A stretch of 8,816 nucleotides of DNA from an uncultured Ruminococcus sp. GTDB taxonomy: Bacteria > Bacillota > Clostridia > Oscillospirales > Ruminococcaceae. Location of the stretch: contig CANQCJ010000082.1 of the NCBI GenBank assembly GCA_947589205.1, forward strand, positions 1 through 8,816, in the 5' to 3' direction. Numbering within the stretch: position 1 is the first letter of the stretch; each line of letters opens with the position of its first letter. The translations under genes and the position numbers were made by a program. The notes beneath the pieces were generated by a model. The model did no database searches. It was not told the origin of the DNA and was given only the letters and a program-made list of their open reading frames with translations. Positions 1 to 7,076 of this stretch are shown here, one piece after another.

Positions 1-1
1 A

Positions 2-772
2 AAAGAGGTCTATGAATTTTTTGAAAAAAACGTCGGCCGCATAGTCGGAGCCGGCAGTGTTTTTGTGCGCATAAGCGACCGCGGTCAGGACGCGTCGATG
101 TACGATATGAGCATACCCGATGATGAGAGCAGGAAAAAGCTTCTGAGCCGTTTTAAAATAGATATAACAGACGAGGGCCGGGCGTGGGAATTCCCCAAGC
201 CCTCGCTTTATCCGCAGATGATAGCGGGAATGTTTCTTTCCTGCGGATCTATAAGCGATCCGAAAAAGGGCTATCATCTCGAAATGGTGATGCCCGATCT
301 CGAGCTGTGCAACAGACTGGGATTTCTGCTTGTCGATTCGTTCGGGCTGCTTGCAAAAAATGTAGAAAGAAAAAATCACCAGATATTATATTTTAAAGAA
401 TCGGAAAACATAATAGATATGATAACGCTTATGGGAGCCACCACCGCTTCGTTCGAGCTTATGAACGTAAAGATATATAAGGATATGCGGAACAAGGTAA
501 ACCGCGAGGTAAACTGCGTGAACGCGAATATCGAAAAGACGGTAAGAGCCGCCGCAAAGCAGATAGCGGATATCGAGCTTATAGAGCAGACGGACGGAAT
601 AAGCTCTCTGCCGGAGAATTTAAGAGAAACGGCGATGTTAAGATATGAAAACCCCGATCTGAATCTAAACGAGCTGGGTCAGGCGCATAAGCCGCCGATA
701 TCGCGTTCAGGGGTGAATCATCGTCTGCAAAGGATAAGCGAAGCGGCTGAAAGGATAAGAAAAAGGCGTTAA
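2..772 (+). CDS. whiA: WhiA-family DNA-binding regulator, 5'-truncated by the window edge
   Basis: The reading frame is open from base 2 with no start in view, so the gene begins upstream; 256 residues are visible. The GTG at 65 is an internal valine codon, not the start. WhiA proteins are usually a little over 300 residues, so about 55-60 N-terminal residues are missing. The visible part holds the second half of the LAGLIDADG-like (homing-endonuclease-derived, non-catalytic) region, including the motif GMFLSCGSISDPKKGYHLE. A linker follows with MRNKVNREVNC and NIEKTV. The last ~55 residues form the helix-turn-helix, with LPENLRETAMLR and the family hallmark SGVNHRL. WhiA is known as a sporulation regulator in Streptomyces and as a nucleoid-associated protein affecting division in Bacillus. 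Identification is firm; the regulatory targets here are unknown. It ends 13 bases before dnaE and probably shares its transcript. Confidence 0.95.
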   Translation, partial: KEVYEFFEKNVGRIVGAGSVFVRISDRGQDASMYDMSIPDDESRKKLLSRFKIDITDEGRAWEFPKPSLYPQMIAGMFLSCGSISDPKKGYHLEMVMPDLELCNRLGFLLVDSFGLLAKNVERKNHQILYFKESENIIDMITLMGATTASFELMNVKIYKDMRNKVNREVNCVNANIEKTVRAAAKQIADIELIEQTDGISSLPENLRETAMLRYENPDLNLNELGQAHKPPISRSGVNHRLQRISEAAERIRKRR

Positions 773-785
773 GGAGGGCGGAAAA

Positions 786-3700
786 ATGGCAGAATTTGTT
801 CATCTTCATGTTCACAGTGAATATTCGCTGCTTGACGGAGCCTGCCGTGTGCGCGAGCTTGCGCGTGCGGCAAAGGAATTGGGACAAGCCGCCTGCGCCG
901 TGACCGACCACGGCAATCTTTTTGCCGCGATAGAATTTTATAACGCCTGCCTTGACGAGGGAATAAAGCCGATAATCGGCTGCGAGGTCTATGTTGCGGA
1001 GCGTTCGCGGTTTGAAAGGGCAAGCACCGAAAGAGCCTATCATCTTATCCTGCTTTGTAAAAGCAATGAGGGCTATCATAATCTTTCAAAGCTCGTATCA
1101 AGAAGCTATACCGAGGGCTTTTACCGCCGACCGAGGATAGACAAGGAGCTTTTGAAGGAATATCATAACGGACTTATCTGCCTTTCCGCCTGTCTTGCGG
1201 GAGAGGTCTCGCGGCGATTGAGCGAGGGCAATTATAAAGCCGCCCGTGAAGCGGCGACGAGCTATAGGGAGATTTTTGGGGAGGATTATTATTTAGAGAT
1301 AATGAGCCACGATTTCCCCGAACAAATGGAGGTCTTTTCTCAGCTGATAAGGCTGTCGGACGACACCGGCATACCGCTTTGCGCGACAAACGATGTGCAT
1401 TATATAGACAAAAACGACAGCTATGCGCAGAAGATACTGATGTGTATAAACACGGGAAAAACTCTCGATGACGCCGGCAGGCTGGAGCTTCCGACAGACG
1501 ACTATTATCTGCGCTCTTCCGACGAGATGACGGAGCTGTTTTCGGCTTGTCCGCAGGCGGTGCAAAACTCTGCAGAGATCGCGGCGCAGTGCGATATAAG
1601 CTTTGAATTCGGCAAGACCAAGCTGCCGTTTTTTAAGAAGGACGGCGTTAAGGACAATTACGGATTTTTAAGGAGCATGACCTTCGAGGGTCTAAAGGAC
1701 CGCTGCGGCGAGGTAAGCAAACGGGCGGCGGAGCGCGCGGAGTACGAGCTTTCGGTAATTTCCCAAATGGGGTATGTAGATTATTTTCTCATCGTGTGGG
1801 ATTTTGTACATTATGCCAAGACCCACGATATACCGGTAGGCTGCGGAAGAGGCTCGGGCGCGGGAAGTCTTGTCGCCTACGCTATAGGCATAACGGATAT
1901 AGACCCGTTAAAATACGATCTTATCTTCGAGAGATTTCTAAATCCCGAAAGAGTTTCGATGCCCGATTTCGATATAGATTTTTGCACCCTGAAACGTCAG
2001 CGCGTTATAGATTACGTAATTTCCCGCTACGGCGCTGACCATGTAGCGCAGATAATAACCTTCGGAACGTTAGGCGCAAAGCAGGCGTTAAGAGACTGCG
2101 CGAGGGTAATGGGTCTGCCGTATAAGACCGGGGATATTGCCGCGAAAGCGGTGATACGCGGAATGACGCTGAGCGAAGCGATAGAGCATTCGCCGGAATT
2201 TCGCAGACTTTACAACAGCGACAGCCGATTCAAGGAGCTTGCGGACACTGCGCGCAGGATAGAGAATATGCCGAGAAACGCTGGCACTCACGCGGCGGGA
2301 GTGGTGATAACCAAAGACCCGGTCGAAGAATACGTTCCGCTGTATGCGCGTGACGGTCAGGTGTCGACCCAGTACACCATGACAACGCTCGAGCGTCTCG
2401 GACTTTTGAAAATGGATTTTCTCGGCGTCAGCAATCTGACGGTCATAGATATTTGTGTAAAGGAAATAAAAAAGACCGAGCCGAATTTTGACATACGTTC
2501 TATCCCGCTCGATGATAAGGGCGTCTATGAAATGCTTTCATCAGGGCGCACGCAGGGGGTCTTTCAATTTGAGAGCGCGGGCATGACCTCGACGATAATG
2601 AAGCTTCGACCGGAGGGGATAAACGATCTTATCGCGGTAATATCGCTCTATCGTCCCGGACCTATGGATTCGATACCGACATACATCAGAAACCGCCATG
2701 ACCCGACGCTTGTTGCCTATAAGCACCCGAAGCTCAAAAGCATACTCGAGGTCACCTACGGCTGTATCGTCTATCAGGAGCAGGTAATGCAGATATTCCG
2801 CGAGCTTGCGGGGTATTCCTACGGCAGAGCGGATATAGTCCGCAGAGCTATGGCGAAGAAAAAGCATTCGGTGCTTGAAAACGAGCGCAGGGTGTTTATT
2901 TACGGCGACGGCGAATGCTGCGGAGCGGCGGCTAACGGAATAGACCCGAAGCTTGCAAACGAGATCTTTGACGAAATGCTCTCCTTCGCGTCCTATGCGT
3001 TCAACAAATCCCACGCCGCCGCGTATGCCACCATTTCCTACCAGACGGCGTATTTAAAATGTCACTATTACGAGCCGTTCATGGCTTCGTTAATGACGGT
3101 AACGCTTTTTGAAAAGCCGCACAAGCTTAACGATTATATAAGCGATCTGACGCAGAGCGGTACAAAGCTGCTGAGACTCGATATAAACAAAAGCAAAGCG
3201 GGTTTTTCCGCCGAAAAGGGCGGTATAAGATTCGCGCTGCTTGCGATAAAGGGTCTCGGCGAAGCGATGATAAACGCCATTGTTTCAGAGAGGGAAAAAA
3301 ACGGCGATTACACCGATTTCCGTCAATTCTGCGAACGCCTTGCGGGCGCGGGACTTAATATAAAGGCGTGCGAAGCGCTGATAAAAAGCGGCGCGCTCGA
3401 TTGCTTTGACAACAACCGCCGTGAAATGCTCTCGGCTTCGGAGCTTGTTTTGCGTCAGGCGCAGCAGGCGGCAAGAGCGGATATTGAAGGTCAGCTCAAC
3501 TTTTTCGGAATGCTCGAGGAGCAAAGCGTTTCAAAAGAAAGTCTGCCGAAGATGAGCGAATTTGACGAGGATCTTCTGCTCGAATATGAATTTGAAGTAA
3601 CGGGAATGTACCTTTCCGCCCACCCGCTCGACCGCTTTGAAGCGTTCGCAGCCGCCGCGGGCTGCATAAGCGCGTCAAGCTTTAACGAAACGGAGGAAGC

Positions 3701-4229
3701 CGTACGGCTTAAAAACGATACGCGCGTTTCGCTTCTGATACGTCTTGCTTCAAAAAAGCCGTATAAGACGAAAAACGGATCAATGATGTGCTTTGCAAAC
3801 GGCGAGGACAAAAGCGGAGCAGTCGAAATGATAGTTTTCCCGAACCTGTACGAGACCGTTCAGCCGCTTTTAAAGACCTCCGCCGCGCTCTATGTGGAGG
3901 GAAGGGTCTCCTGCAAGGACGATGAGCCGCCTAAGCTGATAGCCGAAGCGATACTGACGGCTGACGAGTTTTTAAGAAGCTCACGGCGCAGAAATATCTG
4001 CATAAGGTGCGATTCCTCCGACAGCGCGGTCGTAGAGCGTATAAGCGATATAGCTTCAGAATTTGCCGACGGTAACGGCGGCGAGATACTGCTGTTTTTA
4101 GCCGACAAGAGCAAGCTTGCAAGAAGCAGGAAAATAAGCAGAGTAGGTATTACCGCGCAGCTTCTTGAAAAGCTTTTTGATGCTGTCGGCAGGGAAAATG
4201 TTAAATTTATGAAGGAGAGTGCGAGATAA
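786..4229 (+). CDS. dnaE: DNA polymerase III subunit alpha (DnaE)
   Basis: This is a complete 1147-residue C-family replicative polymerase of normal length for DnaE. The ATG is preceded by AAGGAGG at 771-777, nine bases upstream. The PHP domain spans roughly residues 1-270 and keeps all nine expected metal ligands: H8, H10, D17, H42, E67, H86, C136, D203 and H205. The palm carries GRGSGAGS at 354-361 and PDFDIDF at 393-399. Catalytic aspartates are D396, D398 and D544, by analogy to E. coli D401, D403 and D555. Fingers motifs include YRPGPM (622-627) and AFNKSHAAAYA (738-748). A helix-hairpin-helix lies near 818-835, a likely beta-clamp-binding peptide QLNFF at 903-907, and an OB fold at about 978-1055. 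It has no separate DnaQ-like exonuclease domain and no intein. Firmicutes usually also carry PolC, so this may be the priming/extension polymerase rather than the main one; that cannot be told from here. Confidence 0.98.
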   Translation: MAEFVHLHVHSEYSLLDGACRVRELARAAKELGQAACAVTDHGNLFAAIEFYNACLDEGIKPIIGCEVYVAERSRFERASTERAYHLILLCKSNEGYHNLSKLVSRSYTEGFYRRPRIDKELLKEYHNGLICLSACLAGEVSRRLSEGNYKAAREAATSYREIFGEDYYLEIMSHDFPEQMEVFSQLIRLSDDTGIPLCATNDVHYIDKNDSYAQKILMCINTGKTLDDAGRLELPTDDYYLRSSDEMTELFSACPQAVQNSAEIAAQCDISFEFGKTKLPFFKKDGVKDNYGFLRSMTFEGLKDRCGEVSKRAAERAEYELSVISQMGYVDYFLIVWDFVHYAKTHDIPVGCGRGSGAGSLVAYAIGITDIDPLKYDLIFERFLNPERVSMPDFDIDFCTLKRQRVIDYVISRYGADHVAQIITFGTLGAKQALRDCARVMGLPYKTGDIAAKAVIRGMTLSEAIEHSPEFRRLYNSDSRFKELADTARRIENMPRNAGTHAAGVVITKDPVEEYVPLYARDGQVSTQYTMTTLERLGLLKMDFLGVSNLTVIDICVKEIKKTEPNFDIRSIPLDDKGVYEMLSSGRTQGVFQFESAGMTSTIMKLRPEGINDLIAVISLYRPGPMDSIPTYIRNRHDPTLVAYKHPKLKSILEVTYGCIVYQEQVMQIFRELAGYSYGRADIVRRAMAKKKHSVLENERRVFIYGDGECCGAAANGIDPKLANEIFDEMLSFASYAFNKSHAAAYATISYQTAYLKCHYYEPFMASLMTVTLFEKPHKLNDYISDLTQSGTKLLRLDINKSKAGFSAEKGGIRFALLAIKGLGEAMINAIVSEREKNGDYTDFRQFCERLAGAGLNIKACEALIKSGALDCFDNNRREMLSASELVLRQAQQAARADIEGQLNFFGMLEEQSVSKESLPKMSEFDEDLLLEYEFEVTGMYLSAHPLDRFEAFAAAAGCISASSFNETEEAVRLKNDTRVSLLIRLASKKPYKTKNGSMMCFANGEDKSGAVEMIVFPNLYETVQPLLKTSAALYVEGRVSCKDDEPPKLIAEAILTADEFLRSSRRRNICIRCDSSDSAVVERISDIASEFADGNGGEILLFLADKSKLARSRKISRVGITAQLLEKLFDAVGRENVKFMKESAR

Positions 4230-4230
4230 A

Positions 4231-4395
4231 ATGCAGCCTAAGGATTATAAGGTCATAAAGATAGACGGAGATTATGCGGTACTGAAGGATATTTCTTCGG
4301 GAGAAGAAATGCCGATAGCCCGCGCGCTTATCCCGGAGGAGGCCGATGAGGGAACGCTGCTGCACTGGGAAAATTTAGAATATACCGTTGTCTAA
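4231..4395 (+). CDS. Small DUF3006-like protein, 54 residues
   Basis: A short ORF begins one base after the dnaE stop and encodes 54 residues, starting MQPKDYKVIKIDGDYAVLKD. A purine-rich GAAGGAG lies at 4211-4217, about 13 bases before the ATG, which is slightly long but usable. The pattern (D-G-D-x-A-V-L, then an acidic turn, then a hydrophobic LIPEEADEGTLL segment and a final short strand) resembles the DUF3006 family of very small all-beta proteins as I remember it. No signal peptide, membrane segment, cysteine cluster or catalytic motif is seen. Codon use (ATA, GCG, CTT) matches the neighbours, so it looks native and translated, probably coupled to dnaE. Function is unknown; I do not claim a role in replication. 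The family assignment is tentative, the existence of the gene more secure. Confidence 0.72.
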   Translation: MQPKDYKVIKIDGDYAVLKDISSGEEMPIARALIPEEADEGTLLHWENLEYTVV

Positions 4396-4419
4396 GAGAT
4401 GAAAATTTTGTGAAAAGTG

Positions 4420-4448
4420 TGGAAATATGTCCGGGCTTGTGGTATAAT
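4420..4448 (+). promoter_or_regulatory. Sigma-A-type promoter with extended -10, ahead of the M16 pair
   Basis: A perfect TATAAT (4443-4448) is preceded by TGG at 4440-4442, giving an extended -10 (TGn). Seventeen bases upstream is TGGAAA (4420-4425), a 4-of-6 match to TTGACA. The predicted transcription start is about 4455, which leaves a leader of roughly 28 bases before the ATG at 4483. The surrounding 4396-4442 is A/T-rich compared with the coding DNA. This is the only good promoter seen in the window and probably drives ymfF-ymfH-lgt-folD. No operator-like inverted repeat is evident. Confidence 0.75.
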
Positions 4449-4467
4449 AGAAGCATATTCTTTTTAG

Positions 4468-4485
4468 AAGGAGAAAAATGCGATG
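4468..4485 (+). promoter_or_regulatory. Ribosome binding site with two nearby ATG codons
   Basis: AAGGAG at 4468-4473 is followed by ATGCGATG. The first ATG (4478) is only four bases from the Shine-Dalgarno and opens a four-codon frame ending in TGA at 4490-4492. The second ATG (4483), nine bases away, opens the 434-residue M16 protein. The spacing favours 4483 as the true start. Confidence 0.7.
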
Positions 4486-5787
4486 TCGTTGAAAATAAAT
4501 TCCGAGGAAGCCGCAGCAGGTCTGCGCTTTACGGAGATAACAGATGAAAAGTTCAATATCGAAGCGATAGTCATAAGATTTATAACCGAGCTTGACGAAA
4601 AGGATTCGCAGCTTTATACCTTTGTGACGTCGCTTCTTGCCGAATCGAACGCAAAATACCCCGACAGAGCGCAGCTTGCGGCGCGTCTTGCGGGACTTTA
4701 CGGCGCGGGGCTTTATTCGATAGCCTACCGCGCGGGTGATAAGCTGGTAACGGGTCTTGCCGTAAACGCGATAAGCGACAGCTTTACGATAGATAAGGAA
4801 AATATTTCCGACGAATGCGCCGAGCTTCTTCTCGATTGTATTTTCTCACCAGATATGAGCGGAGGGGTCTTTTGTCAAAGATACTTCGACCAGAAAAAGC
4901 GCGAGCTTATAGACAAAATAAACGGCGCGGCAGACAACCGTCATCTTTACGCGGTAAACCGTTCCGGCAGACAAGCCTTTAAAGGCGAGCCGGCCGCGGT
5001 AAATTTGCCGGGCACTTTAGAAAACGCCGAAGCGATAACCGAACAGACGGCGTATGAAGCGTATAATAGGCTGCTTGACAGCGCGTATATAAGCGTAAGC
5101 TTTATCGGCGAGGGAAAAAATGTAAAAGCTAAGGAGCTTATAAAGGAGCGTTTGTTAAAGCTCTGCGCCGAGCGCGGCAGAGACCGTCAGACGATAAGGT
5201 CGTTCGTTTCCCCGTCAAAATGCAAGTCGGAGCCGTTAAAGCTGCGCGAGGAGATAGAGCAGTCGCAGTCGAAGCTCATCATGTATTTCAAGACAGACTC
5301 CGATGAATTTTTCGCGCATAAGCTGATGTGCGCGATGTTCGGCGGCACACCCTTTTCAAAGCTGTTTTCAAACGTGCGCGAAAAGCTTTCGCTCTGCTAC
5401 TACTGCCAGTCGTCCTATGCGGATCTCAAATATACGATGGCAGTCGACAGCGGAGTGGAATTCGGCAATGAGGAAAAAGCCGAGGCTGAGATAATCAGGC
5501 AGCTGGAAGCGATGCAAAACGGCGATTTTACCGATGAGGAGCTTGAAAATACCAAGCGTTATCTGCGTTCCGGCGCGCTTGCCAATTACGACACGCCGGA
5601 GGGCTTGAACACATGGTATTTTTACGAGCACGCAAGAGGAACGGAATATTCTCCGCGTCAGGTGATAGAATTTACCGAAAGGCTCACGCGCGAGGACGTT
5701 ATACGTTCGGCAAGGAGCTTTAAACTCGATACGATATATGAGCTTGTCCCGCAGGACGCTCAAAGCGGAGGTGAAGAGAATGCGTGA
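4483..5787 (+). CDS. ymfF: M16-family peptidase homologue lacking the zinc site (YmfF-like)
   Basis: This is a 434-residue protein with the two-lobed layout of M16B peptidases but no HxxEH motif anywhere in the N-terminal lobe, so it is probably not a protease by itself. The C-terminal lobe keeps the family signature around 286-307: MFGGTPFSKLF followed by NVREKLSLCYY, with R299 and Y306 as the conserved Arg/Tyr pair. This combination matches YmfF of Bacillus, which is encoded directly before an active-site-bearing partner (YmfH), as here. In paired M16 enzymes one subunit supplies the metal site and the other the R/Y pair, so a heterodimer with the next protein is likely. Database names tie YmfF/YmfH to EF-P 5-aminopentanol modification in Bacillus, but the substrate here is unknown. 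No signal peptide is seen, so it is likely cytoplasmic. Its end overlaps the next start by 8 bases. Confidence 0.88.
   Translation: MSLKINSEEAAAGLRFTEITDEKFNIEAIVIRFITELDEKDSQLYTFVTSLLAESNAKYPDRAQLAARLAGLYGAGLYSIAYRAGDKLVTGLAVNAISDSFTIDKENISDECAELLLDCIFSPDMSGGVFCQRYFDQKKRELIDKINGAADNRHLYAVNRSGRQAFKGEPAAVNLPGTLENAEAITEQTAYEAYNRLLDSAYISVSFIGEGKNVKAKELIKERLLKLCAERGRDRQTIRSFVSPSKCKSEPLKLREEIEQSQSKLIMYFKTDSDEFFAHKLMCAMFGGTPFSKLFSNVREKLSLCYYCQSSYADLKYTMAVDSGVEFGNEEKAEAEIIRQLEAMQNGDFTDEELENTKRYLRSGALANYDTPEGLNTWYFYEHARGTEYSPRQVIEFTERLTREDVIRSARSFKLDTIYELVPQDAQSGGEENA
5767..5782 (+). promoter_or_regulatory. Ribosome binding site fixing the start of the second M16 gene
   Basis: GGAGG at 5767-5771 lies eight bases before the ATG at 5780. 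An in-frame ATG at 5738 would add 14 residues but has no Shine-Dalgarno and lies deeper inside the upstream gene. The 5780 start is therefore preferred. It sits in ATGCGTGA, where the start of this gene and the stop of the previous one overlap. Confidence 0.8.
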
Positions 5788-7057
5788 GGATCGTTTTGAT
5801 ATAGTAAGGGACGAAAGAACGTCGAGGAGCTATAAAATAGTCCATCACAGCTCGGGGCTCGATATACTGCTTGCGCCGATGAAGGATTTCGTCCAGACGA
5901 GCGCGATGATAGGAACGAAATACGGTTCTGTCAACAACTGCTTTAAGACCGATGAGGACGAGGACTTTGTGAGAGTGCCCGACGGCATAGCGCATTATCT
6001 CGAGCATAAGCTTTTTGAAAACGACGACAGCGATGTGTTCGAGCTTTTCGCAGAAACGGGCGCGGACGCAAACGCCATGACGGGCTTTGAGAATACGATA
6101 TATCTTTTTTCCTGCACGGAAAATTTCTGCGATTCGCTGAGGATACTTCTCGATTTTGTGCAAAAGCCGTATTTTACGCAGGAAAACGTCGATAAAGAGC
6201 GCGGCATAATCGCTCAGGAGATAAAAATGACGCTCGATCTTCCAAAGCGCAGATGCTTTTTCGAGCTGTTGAACGCGATGTATCACGTTCACCCGATAAA
6301 GATAGATATAGCCGGTTCGGTGGAGTCTATAGAGGAGATAACGCCGGAGCTGCTTTATAAATGCTATGATTCGTTTTACGATCTTAACAATATGGCTCTT
6401 GCGATAGCGGGCAATTTCGATGAAGAGGAGGCTCTTGCGATATGCGACGAGCTGCTCGTTCCCTGTAAAGACAAAAAGCTCGAGGTGAGCTTTCCCGACG
6501 AGCCGTATGAGGTGGTAAAAAGGCGTACCGAGCTTAAATTTTCCGTAGGCGTGCCGATGTTCGAGATAGGCTTCAAATGCAGACCGGCGGAGGAAAAGCT
6601 GATGGTAAAAAGGGAAGTCGAGGCCGATCTTCTTCTGTCTCTGCTTGCCGGAAGAATGTCGCCAATGTATAAGGAGCTGACATCGGGCGGACTTATAAAT
6701 TCCGAGCTTGGCAGAGAGGTTTTCGACAGCAGGGGAGTTTTCTCGCTGATACTTTCGGGAGAATCGAACGATCCGGACGCGGTGCTCGAATGCGTTTTAA
6801 AGCATATAAGGCTTGCGCGCGAAAACGGTCTTGACCGCGCTCAATTCGAGCTGCTGAAAAAAGCCGAATACGGCATGACCGTGCGCGAGCTGAACACGCC
6901 GGACGGATATGCGGAAAATATGCTGGCGTTCCATTTTTACGGCTTAGACACCTTCGAGCTTCAGCGCAGGATAGCGCAGGTCACATTTGAGGATATTGAA
7001 AAGGCTCTCGATGAGCTTATAGATACGGAAAATTATTCAATATCTATCATAAGATAG
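5780..7057 (+). CDS. ymfH: M16-family zinc peptidase (YmfH-like)
   Basis: This is a 425-residue M16B peptidase homologue from the ATG at 5780. The inverted zinc motif HYLEH lies at residues 72-76 (H72, E75, H76), followed by KLFEN as in the family. The third ligand is most likely E147 in IIAQEIKM, 71 residues on, with E140 as the other conserved acid. ANAMTGFENTIYLF (97-110) is the usual substrate-strand region. The C-terminal lobe contains GRMSPMYKELTSGGLIN (291-307). The protein should be the metal-bearing partner of the preceding protein; the two genes overlap by 8 bases, so equal synthesis by translational coupling is likely. There is no signal peptide or membrane segment, so it is probably cytoplasmic. 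Assignment to M16 is firm. The YmfH label rests on the pairing with a YmfF-like gene, and the physiological substrate is not deducible. Confidence 0.9.
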   Translation: MREDRFDIVRDERTSRSYKIVHHSSGLDILLAPMKDFVQTSAMIGTKYGSVNNCFKTDEDEDFVRVPDGIAHYLEHKLFENDDSDVFELFAETGADANAMTGFENTIYLFSCTENFCDSLRILLDFVQKPYFTQENVDKERGIIAQEIKMTLDLPKRRCFFELLNAMYHVHPIKIDIAGSVESIEEITPELLYKCYDSFYDLNNMALAIAGNFDEEEALAICDELLVPCKDKKLEVSFPDEPYEVVKRRTELKFSVGVPMFEIGFKCRPAEEKLMVKREVEADLLLSLLAGRMSPMYKELTSGGLINSELGREVFDSRGVFSLILSGESNDPDAVLECVLKHIRLARENGLDRAQFELLKKAEYGMTVRELNTPDGYAENMLAFHFYGLDTFELQRRIAQVTFEDIEKALDELIDTENYSISIIR

Positions 7058-7076
7058 CGAAAGGAACTGACACACG

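Noticed and set aside
65..67. GTG as the start of a short WhiA
   Set aside because: The frame is open upstream to base 2 with WhiA-like residues (VGRIVGAGSVFV), so this is an internal valine.
184..396. 70-codon plus-strand frame within whiA
   Set aside because: It is out of frame within a clearly conserved WhiA region.
2886..2942. Cys-Cys containing segment of DnaE (CCGAAANGI, about 711-719) as an insertion or metal site
   Set aside because: It falls at a position where DnaE proteins vary in sequence and length before the conserved ANEIFDEM region; two cysteines alone do not support a metal site.
2541..3014. 157-codon minus-strand frame inside dnaE
   Set aside because: It is antisense to conserved polymerase motifs and is explained by codon bias.
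5720..6292. 190-codon minus-strand frame across the M16 gene junction
   Set aside because: It is a shadow of the M16 coding frames with no Shine-Dalgarno or recognisable domain.
7044..7057. CTATC-ATAA-GATAG inverted repeat at the end of the second M16 gene as a terminator
   Set aside because: The stem is only five AT-rich pairs, no T-run follows, and the lgt ribosome binding site comes immediately after.
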